This document shows positions 13,975 to 20,255 of a stretch of 20,255 nucleotides of DNA, one piece after another. The DNA comes from JASMTM01 sp964441735 (GTDB lineage Bacteria > Thermotogota > Thermotogae > Petrotogales > Kosmotogaceae): the NCBI GenBank assembly GCA_964441735.1, contig CAYTVB010000036.1, positions 1-20,255 on the forward strand, read 5' to 3'. The notes under the pieces are model-generated. The model saw nothing but the letters and a program-made list of their open reading frames with translations. It did not search any database and was not told the DNA's origin. Both the position numbers and the translations under genes were made by a program. Positions within the stretch are counted from its first letter, which is position 1. The number at the start of each line of letters is the position of its first letter.

Positions 13975-16288
13975 AAAAAGAAAATTTAACTATATTAATA
14001 AGAACGAAGTCAAGGTTGACGGACCTTCAATTTTGAAGGGAAAACCCGTTTACACGGATGATTTTGATTTCCCTGATGCACTACATGTAGTACTTATAAG
14101 AAGTACATATCCTCATGCAAAGGTTAAAAAAATACAAACAGAAAAGGCATTGAAAGTGCCGGGCGTGGTGGAAATTCTTACAAGTAAAGATGTACCACAA
14201 AAAATATTTACGAAAGCCGGTCAGGGTTATCCAGAACCTTCACCTTACGACAGTTTTATACTAAGTAACAAAGTAAGGTATGTTGGAGACCCGGTTGCAA
14301 TTGTTGCTGCAGAAAGAATTAACGCTGCGAAAATTGCAGCAAGCAAGGTGGAGGTCAAGTATGAAAAACTTGAACCAGTTCTTGATTTTAGAAAAGCCAC
14401 CAGTGAAGGTACACCTATAATACATGATGAAGAGGGTACAAAGGATATTTATGATCAGAAAAGAAACATTGCTTCTCACTATGAAATGGAAGTTGGAGAA
14501 ACTGATAAAGTATTGAGCAAATGTGATTACCTTGTTGAGAAAACATATCACATAAATACACAGCTTCATGCAATGATGGAACCTCATGTTTCGATAAGCT
14601 ATTACGATGCAAATGGGCGACTTGTTGTTATTACGTCAACGCAGGTTCCCTTCCATGCTCGAAGAATACTTTCCATGCTGTTCGATATACCAATAAGAAA
14701 TATACGTGTAATAAAGCCTCGTATCGGTGGAGGTTTTGGTGGAAAACAGGCTGTTCACGTTGAGCCTTATGTAACTGCTGTAACCCTTAAAACAGGAAGG
14801 CCAGCCAGAATGGTATTTGAGAGAGATGAAGTTTCAATGGCGACGAATATCAGGCATGAGATGGAATTTAAAGCAACGGTTGGGGCGTCAAAAGACGGAA
14901 CAATCAAGGCACTCTCGCTTGAAGGTCTATCAAATACTGGTGCTTACGGGGAACATGCACTGACTGTTTTCATGGTAGCTGGCTCAAAAACGTTACCTTT
15001 ATATAATAAAGTTGAAGCAGTAAGATTTAGGGGTGATGTTGTTTACACCAATTTACCTCCTGCGGGAGCATATAGAGGTTATGGAGCTCCACAGGGTCTC
15101 TTCGCACTGGACTGCGTTATTGATGAATTGGCCCAAGAAATGGGAATTGATCCCCTTGAATTAAAACAAAAGAATTCCATAAAGGAAGGAGAAACCTCTC
15201 CTATATTTAAAATAATGGGCGAAGGCACAAAAGGAGTCGAACAGGTAGTACGTAGCTGTAAGTTACCAGAATGTATTGAAAAAGGTCGAAATCTTATAGA
15301 ATGGGACAAAAAAATAAATCAGATAAAGAAAAGCAGCAAAAAGGTTAGAGGTATAGGTTGTGCACTTGCTATGCAGGGTTCGGGAATACCAAAAATCGAC
15401 ATGGGTGCTGCATCTTTAAAAGTTAACGAAGATGGATCTGTTAACCTTCATCTTGGCGCAACGGACCTGGGAACAGGTAGCGACACAATTATGGCGCAGA
15501 TAGTTGCAGAAACCCTCGATATACCTGTGGAAAAAGTGATTGTATATTCTTCTGATACTGATATGACACCATTTGATGTTGGTGCATACGCTTCCAGTAC
15601 GACTTATGTGTCTGGGAACGCGGTAAAAGATGCAGCAGAGAAACTAAAGAACAAAATAAAAGAAAAAGCTGCTCATTATTTAAATACAGAAGCTGAAAAT
15701 ATTGAAATTAAAAATCAACATGCAATAAACAAAGACAATGATGAAAAGATCTCCTTTACCGATTTGTTTACAAAACTTTTCTATACATTCGAACAGGAAC
15801 AATTGATGGCTTCCTCGTCATTTGTAGGAAATGAATCACCACCCCCATATCTTGCAACTTTTGCTGAAGTGGAAATAGATCTTGAAACAGGAAAAATTGA
15901 CGTAAAGAAAATAGTTTCTGTTGCAGATTGCGGAACACCGATCAATCCAATTCAGGCAAGAGGTCAACTTGAAGGTGCTACCATGCAGGGATTGGGATGG
16001 GCTATGTACGAGGATGTCAAATATGATGGAAGAGGAAGGATGCTAACCAACGATTTCTTCACCTATAAAATTCCGTCTCGTAGAGATTACGAAAAAATGG
16101 AATGTTATCTGGTAGATAGCTATGAACCTACTGGCCCATATGGAGCAAAGAGTATTGCAGAGATTGGAATTGATACACCTATCCCTGCCATAGCAAATGC
16201 CATATACAATGCAACGGGTATAAGATTGAGAGAAGCTCCCTTTAGCAGTGAAAAATTGCTTATGGAGATATTGAAGAAGGAGATATAA
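13967..16288 (+). CDS. Molybdenum hydroxylase catalytic subunit (xanthine dehydrogenase/XdhD-type)
   Basis: This 773-residue large subunit of the xanthine oxidase family binds molybdopterin cytosine dinucleotide and hydroxylates or dehydroxylates a heteroaromatic ring. Visible are the N-terminal a/b hammerhead domain (about 20-145), IGGGFGGKQ (253-261) for the cofactor, AYRGYGAPQ (368-376), the ATDLGTGSDT loop and GPYGAKSIAEIG with the probable catalytic Glu at 732. The length matches stand-alone Mo subunits; E. coli XdhD is a longer Fe-S/Mo fusion. The ATG at 13967 follows AGGGGTGA; an upstream TTG extension inside the previous gene is unlikely. Context with YgeY, YgeW, HyuA, SsnA and MocA/XdhC homologues points to a purine such as xanthine or urate. 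No in-frame UGA is present, so this subunit itself is not a selenoprotein. Whether it carries labile selenium is unknown. Confidence 0.92.
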   Translation: MSKKRKFNYINKNEVKVDGPSILKGKPVYTDDFDFPDALHVVLIRSTYPHAKVKKIQTEKALKVPGVVEILTSKDVPQKIFTKAGQGYPEPSPYDSFILSNKVRYVGDPVAIVAAERINAAKIAASKVEVKYEKLEPVLDFRKATSEGTPIIHDEEGTKDIYDQKRNIASHYEMEVGETDKVLSKCDYLVEKTYHINTQLHAMMEPHVSISYYDANGRLVVITSTQVPFHARRILSMLFDIPIRNIRVIKPRIGGGFGGKQAVHVEPYVTAVTLKTGRPARMVFERDEVSMATNIRHEMEFKATVGASKDGTIKALSLEGLSNTGAYGEHALTVFMVAGSKTLPLYNKVEAVRFRGDVVYTNLPPAGAYRGYGAPQGLFALDCVIDELAQEMGIDPLELKQKNSIKEGETSPIFKIMGEGTKGVEQVVRSCKLPECIEKGRNLIEWDKKINQIKKSSKKVRGIGCALAMQGSGIPKIDMGAASLKVNEDGSVNLHLGATDLGTGSDTIMAQIVAETLDIPVEKVIVYSSDTDMTPFDVGAYASSTTYVSGNAVKDAAEKLKNKIKEKAAHYLNTEAENIEIKNQHAINKDNDEKISFTDLFTKLFYTFEQEQLMASSSFVGNESPPPYLATFAEVEIDLETGKIDVKKIVSVADCGTPINPIQARGQLEGATMQGLGWAMYEDVKYDGRGRMLTNDFFTYKIPSRRDYEKMECYLVDSYEPTGPYGAKSIAEIGIDTPIPAIANAIYNATGIRLREAPFSSEKLLMEILKKEI

Positions 16289-16289
16289 T

Positions 16290-17420
16290 GTGAAATTAAA
16301 AGTGCTTCTGATATTTCTTATCTTAACTGGTAGCCTTTTATTTTCTGAAAGCCTTACTATCTGGGTTAGCTGGGAAGGTTTATCTTTTTTTGAGGAAAAA
16401 GCAAAAAAATTCAATGAAAATACAGGACATAACGTAGAAATACTTTTCGTACCAAAAATGGAAGACAAATTGTTAACATCGATAAAAACAGCTAATCTGC
16501 CAGATATAGCGCTTATTAAAGATGTGCATACAGGTTATTTGGGTCAGATTAATGAACTTTATAGAATTAAAGATGAAAATCTAAATAAACTTGGTTCTTT
16601 TAGAGAAGAAGATTTAAGCGTTTTTTCAATAGGAAATGAAGTTGTTGCAGTACCATATTACGCTGACCTCCAGGTAGCTTTTGTCAATCAGGATATTTTG
16701 GAGAGACTTAATTTTGAGTTTTCAGCAGATTATAATATTAAAGTACTTGAAGAACTAAAGACAAAATTACAGAATAGTGAAATAGTATCTGCTGCATGGG
16801 ATTTTTTATCACCTTATATTTTTTACTCTTTTGCTGTAAATGGGTCTCAATTATCTGATGAAAATGGAAAGCTACAAATGGATACTGACTCGCTTGCTTA
16901 TACCCTTAGCAAGGTAAAAGAATTATTTGATGAAGGAGTATTTAAAAGATTAGAAAGAGGAGCGCTTGTTGAAGGTTTTGTTTCAGGAAAAATTGTCTTG
17001 ATACTTCAGGGAAGTTATTTGAGTTCAACCTTTGAACAAAATGAAATAAATTTTGAAGTTTTTCCCTTTCCAAATATGGATGGAGAGAGGGTAAAAGGTT
17101 TGATTGATGCCAAAGGATTTGCGATTCTTAACGCTGCAAAAAAAGAAACTGCCCATGATTTTCTAGCATTTTTGTATAGTAATTCAATATCATATTGTGA
17201 AAAATACTGGAAGGTACCTCTCTGGACAGTATCAGATTCTGATAAGCTGAAAAAACTTAGATTTATTTTGGAGGAAAATCAATACATGGAACAAAGTTCA
17301 AATTTTCAACGGCTGTATTTCAGGGTTATGAGAGTGGTACTACAGTCCGTTTATTCGGAAACGATGAGTATCAAAGAAAGCCTAAAAAATGCACAGGAAT
17401 TTGTAAATAAGAATTGGTAG
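16290..17420 (+). CDS. ABC transporter extracellular solute-binding protein (MalE-like)
   Basis: This 376-residue protein has an N-terminal signal peptide (a basic start, then LLIFLILTGSLLF, with cleavage probably near residue 20) and no lipobox cysteine, so it should be soluble in the periplasm or under the outer sheath. After it, LTIWVSWEG and the PDIALIKD segment resemble family 1 (maltose/oligosaccharide-type) binding proteins. GTG at 16290 lies one base after the Mo-subunit stop and follows AAGGAG at a good distance, so it is translated with the hydroxylase operon. The length is in the usual range. Sugar is the family's usual ligand, but the position in a purine operon suggests a nucleoside, purine or ureide. 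The ligand cannot be read from the sequence. Confidence 0.85.
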   Translation: MKLKVLLIFLILTGSLLFSESLTIWVSWEGLSFFEEKAKKFNENTGHNVEILFVPKMEDKLLTSIKTANLPDIALIKDVHTGYLGQINELYRIKDENLNKLGSFREEDLSVFSIGNEVVAVPYYADLQVAFVNQDILERLNFEFSADYNIKVLEELKTKLQNSEIVSAAWDFLSPYIFYSFAVNGSQLSDENGKLQMDTDSLAYTLSKVKELFDEGVFKRLERGALVEGFVSGKIVLILQGSYLSSTFEQNEINFEVFPFPNMDGERVKGLIDAKGFAILNAAKKETAHDFLAFLYSNSISYCEKYWKVPLWTVSDSDKLKKLRFILEENQYMEQSSNFQRLYFRVMRVVLQSVYSETMSIKESLKNAQEFVNKNW

Positions 17421-17427
17421 AGAATTT

Positions 17428-19461
17428 ATGTCATTGCTTTTGATCGCCATATTACTTTTTCTATTTTTATTAGTTATTATTCGGGGAAGGTATTTTTCAC
17501 TCCCCATTATTTTTGTGTTGTTGCTGGTCGTTATACTTCCCATATTATGGGCTTTTGGAGTTATGTTTTTCGATTATGGAGTATTTGACGATTCGCCCAG
17601 ATTTGTTGGACTGAGCAATTTACGACAGGCTTTTAACGACAATGGATTCAAGCTGTCAATACAGATATCTTCCTTGTGGACCTTTTTAAAGACAACAACT
17701 GAATTTCTGATAGCGTTCTTTTTGGCTGTAAGTTTAAGAAAACTTTCTAAATATGGCAAAATAATTCTCTTCTTTTTGGGTATTGGTTGGTTTTTACCAT
17801 CATATATAAGCGTTTCTGCCTGGAGAGCGATCATTCAGGGTTACGGAAGTCATTCGATACTAAACATTATTTTTCATACAAATATCGATATTTCAACACA
17901 ACCGGTTTCAGCTTTTATTGCTTCACTGTTTGTAAATGTGTGGCTATCTGTTCCCATGACAACACTCCTAATAATTGCAATGTTGCAGTCCATTTCTAAA
18001 GAAACATTTGATAACCTTTCAATTGACGGCGCAAAGGAGTTCACGGTATCAAAAATATGTTTTTCCAGTATAAGAAATATACTCATTCCCTTTTACTTTT
18101 TTCAACTCGCCAGAGGCTTAAAGGGTTTTACGGGTATATTTTTGCTTACCGGACAGGGTCCCCTTATACCCGGAGGATTTACACCTGATACAATTGTAGG
18201 CTCAACAACGGTTTTAAGTGTGGCACTTTTTGAGAAATTCCAGATGTCACAGAATTACGGTACTCTTGCTGCATATACTGTACTGGTAAGCTTTGTGGTT
18301 CTTGTGTGGCTTATAGCAGCACTTGTTTCCAGGACAAATAAACCTGAAAGACATAAGAAAACGTTTTACCTTGTAATAACTTCTCATTTAGCCGGTATCT
18401 TTTACCTGAATCTAAATCTGTTGTGGTTATTTGTGGTTTTCTTATATCTGCTAAGCCTTATTCTTTACTATAAAAAGATAAAAAAATTCAGGATAGTAGC
18501 GGCAATGACGGTTTTACTAGAACCTGTATTTTTCATAGTATTTTTAATAAGTGATGGATGGCAGGGTATTAATCCTTTCTCGTTATTGAGCATACCACTG
18601 GTGTTGCTTTCACTGAGGTTTAGAACAGCTGTTTTTAACTTTGGTCTTCCTGGATCAATTAAATGGATACTGAAAGCTGTTTTTCCTTTTTTGTCAGGTT
18701 TTGTTTTATTCTATGTGATTTCTCTTGCATTATCAGGAACAAATACAATTCTTCCGGGCTTTGACAATCTAACCTTTGAAAATTTTTATAGAGTATTCTT
18801 TGATGATCAGCTATGGATAAATATCCTAAACACATTGAAAATAGCAGCTTTCGCTGTGATGTTTCTAATAATGATAGTCTTGCCTTTTTCATATAGTTTT
18901 TCACGATCCAAAAAACGGCTGAATATGTTTGTAATGACTATATTGTTGTTTGGTAGCGCTTATACGGGTATGCATACACTGCTGCCATTGTATATGTTAT
19001 TTGATAGGCTTAATCTTATTAATACCTTTACCGGGGTCGCTCTTGTTGTGGCAGTTCAGGTTTTACCCGTAGGAGTGATAGCTCTGAGTTCTTTTCTTAG
19101 AAGGATACCAAGGGAGTTTAAAGAAATAGCTATGTTAAACGGAATGAAAGAAGGTTCCTATCTGGTCAAAATAATTTTGCCTTTGAGTATACCGTTAATT
19201 GTTGGTATAGTTATATTTGCAATAGTAAGTGCGTGGAATGCCTTTACAGTTCCTCTAATCTTTATAGATAAAATGAAAATGTTACCCTTTTCTATAAAGA
19301 TATACGAGTATGCTGGGGAAATTGGTAGTTATTATACAAAGTGGAATCTATTTGGAGCAGCTTCACTTATAGGTATAATACCATTAATTTTACTATATAG
19401 ACGAAGCCAGAAATTTTTGTACACTCGTTATCTTAGCGAAGGTGGTGTGAATTATGAATAG
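17428..19461 (+). CDS. Fused ABC transporter permease (MalF-like and MalG-like halves in one chain)
   Basis: This 677-residue polytopic membrane protein has roughly 16 hydrophobic segments. The first half (about 1-305) has an EAA-type loop with NLSIDGAKEF near 196-205 followed by IRNILIP. The second half (about 405-677) has EIAMLNGMKEG near 565-575 followed by VKIILP. Both are docking sites for the ATPase. The two halves are joined by about 100 residues of extra hydrophobic helices (about 310-400). In most sugar-type ABC importers the two permeases are separate genes, so this is a natural fusion with no internal stop. The gene starts seven bases after the binding-protein stop and overlaps the following gene by 8 bases. 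No ATP-binding subunit lies in the window; a shared MsmX/MalK-type ATPase elsewhere would be needed. The middle region could be a remnant MalF-type insert or a linker. Confidence 0.85.
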   Translation: MSLLLIAILLFLFLLVIIRGRYFSLPIIFVLLLVVILPILWAFGVMFFDYGVFDDSPRFVGLSNLRQAFNDNGFKLSIQISSLWTFLKTTTEFLIAFFLAVSLRKLSKYGKIILFFLGIGWFLPSYISVSAWRAIIQGYGSHSILNIIFHTNIDISTQPVSAFIASLFVNVWLSVPMTTLLIIAMLQSISKETFDNLSIDGAKEFTVSKICFSSIRNILIPFYFFQLARGLKGFTGIFLLTGQGPLIPGGFTPDTIVGSTTVLSVALFEKFQMSQNYGTLAAYTVLVSFVVLVWLIAALVSRTNKPERHKKTFYLVITSHLAGIFYLNLNLLWLFVVFLYLLSLILYYKKIKKFRIVAAMTVLLEPVFFIVFLISDGWQGINPFSLLSIPLVLLSLRFRTAVFNFGLPGSIKWILKAVFPFLSGFVLFYVISLALSGTNTILPGFDNLTFENFYRVFFDDQLWINILNTLKIAAFAVMFLIMIVLPFSYSFSRSKKRLNMFVMTILLFGSAYTGMHTLLPLYMLFDRLNLINTFTGVALVVAVQVLPVGVIALSSFLRRIPREFKEIAMLNGMKEGSYLVKIILPLSIPLIVGIVIFAIVSAWNAFTVPLIFIDKMKMLPFSIKIYEYAGEIGSYYTKWNLFGAASLIGIIPLILLYRRSQKFLYTRYLSEGGVNYE

Positions 19462-20200
19462 CATAATGGATAGAATGATTGAAAGAATATGTAATGATTA
19501 TAGTGATCTAAAGGTAATCGATTATGTTGTAGGAACGGGAATGACTGCTGTTAAATTATCCAATGGAAACGTTGGAGTCGCCCATATTTTCCGTGAGGAA
19601 CTACCTGCTGGATGTATGATATTTGATGAGCTGTTGCCTTCAAAAACGGGTATCGAGAAATTCATAAAACAGGCGGAATTGTACCATCCTGTTACCGTCA
19701 GTCTTGCACTGGCAACAATAAACGCTATTTTTAATAGAATTGAAAGAGATAATGAAACAGAGAAGGATATCTTTGATCTTGCAGAAATAAAGAAAGACGA
19801 TGTTGTAGGCTTTGTGGGTGATTTTCGCCCGTTGACAAAAGTTCTTAGAGAAAAGGTTAAAAAGTTAATGGTTTTTGAGAGAATACCCTCAGAAGACTAT
19901 TTACCTGATTGGGCAATACCATGGAAACTTAAAGAATGCGATGTTGCAATAATTACAGGAACCACCATAATGAACAAAACCATTGACAATATTTTACAGT
20001 CGGTAGAAACAGATAGAGTTTTCATATTTGGTCCTTCTACCGTATTGTTGCCTGATGTTTATCCTGAATGTGTTAAAGCCATAGGAGGCACAAGAATTAT
20101 AGATGGAGACAAAGCAATGGACATAGCTTCAAAAGCCGGAGGAACAAAGAACCTTTATCGCATGAATGCTGCGAAAAAGATCACGGTTAAAATCCATTGA
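19454..20200 (+). CDS. DUF4213/DUF364 domain protein (putative heavy-metal chelation)
   Basis: This 248-residue cytosolic protein has an N-terminal enolase-N-like (DUF4213) region, about residues 10-90, with VVGTGMTAVKLSNGNVGVAH, and a C-terminal DUF364 Rossmann-like domain. Visible there are VVGFVGDFRPL, DVAIITGTTIMNKTI and VFIFGPSTVLLPDV. Members have been proposed to bind a metal or a cofactor, but no reaction is established. The ATG at 19454 overlaps the permease stop by 8 bases and follows GGTGGTG. Two later in-frame ATGs (19466, 19475) are possible but have no better site. As the last gene of the operon it may help handle molybdenum or selenium for the hydroxylase, or respond to the transported solute. 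This is inference from position only. Confidence 0.8.
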   Translation: MNSIMDRMIERICNDYSDLKVIDYVVGTGMTAVKLSNGNVGVAHIFREELPAGCMIFDELLPSKTGIEKFIKQAELYHPVTVSLALATINAIFNRIERDNETEKDIFDLAEIKKDDVVGFVGDFRPLTKVLREKVKKLMVFERIPSEDYLPDWAIPWKLKECDVAIITGTTIMNKTIDNILQSVETDRVFIFGPSTVLLPDVYPECVKAIGGTRIIDGDKAMDIASKAGGTKNLYRMNAAKKITVKIH

Positions 20201-20204
20201 GAAC

Positions 20205-20255
20205 AAAAAAACGAGAATCCGAGAAGGACCGAGGTGACGAGAGTCCGAGAAAAAA
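20205..20255. repeat. GA-rich short direct repeat at the right edge (incomplete)
   Basis: Directly after the last stop codon the base composition changes to GA-rich DNA. A 15-base unit ACGAGAATCCGAGAA (20211-20225) recurs as ACGAGAGTCCGAGAA (20237-20251), with one mismatch and a period of 26. A related GGACCGAGG lies between them. Runs of A flank both sides. It does not look coding and is cut by the window end. Confidence 0.5.

Noticed and set aside
16043..16468. Minus-strand frame of 141 codons across the Mo subunit/binding protein junction
   Set aside because: It is antisense to the catalytic Glu region and the signal peptide of two real genes, with no recognisable domain.
20205..20255. 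CRISPR array or terminator at the right edge
   Set aside because: Only two imperfect 15-base units with an 11-base gap are present, and no hairpin with a T-run is formed; this is neither a CRISPR unit nor a standard terminator.

Overview
The window is AT-rich bacterial DNA with strong GGAGG-type ribosome binding sites, many GTG and TTG starts, and tight 1-11 base gene overlaps. Together with the protein character this suggests an anaerobe, possibly Thermotogota (Kosmotoga/Mesotoga-like) and less likely a Firmicute. The taxonomic guess is inference only.

Left part (1-2659, minus strand): the 5' end of a probable WecG/TagA-type glycosyltransferase that runs off the window; a tRNA-Leu(CAA) with its own consensus promoter and hairpin terminator; a PiT (Pho4) phosphate permease behind an extended -10 promoter that overlaps an inverted repeat; and an amidohydrolase that closely resembles 8-oxoguanine deaminase, an enzyme whose product is urate.

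Centre and right (2818-20200, plus strand): one apparent 16-gene operon behind a near-consensus promoter (TTGAGT, 17 bases, TATAAT). Its first four genes are ygeY, ygeW, a hydantoinase (hyuA-like) and ssnA. This set is known from the E. coli/Clostridium 'selenium-dependent molybdenum hydroxylase' cluster, now linked to anaerobic urate/purine degradation. Next come a PreA-like flavin and iron-sulfur reductase where YgfK would be expected, and a threonine-synthase-like PLP enzyme where YgeX (diaminopropionate ammonia-lyase) would be expected. A molybdenum hydroxylase block follows: [2Fe-2S] subunit, MocA-like cytidylyltransferase, XdhC-like maturation factor, two different FAD subunits, a second [2Fe-2S] subunit and one Mo-binding catalytic subunit. 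The operon ends with a MalE-like binding protein, a single-chain fusion of the two ABC permease halves, and a DUF4213/DUF364 protein.

Taken together the window reads as a purine scavenging and fermentation module. The divergent deaminase would make urate. The Mo enzyme would interconvert oxidised purines. The PreA-like reductase, HyuA and SsnA would reduce and open the rings. YgeY, YgeW and the PLP enzyme would break the ureido/diamino-acid products down, with carbamoyl phosphate as a possible energy-conserving intermediate. The individual steps are inferred from family and context. The last 50 bases hold a short GA-rich repeat that may belong to a dispersed intergenic repeat family.
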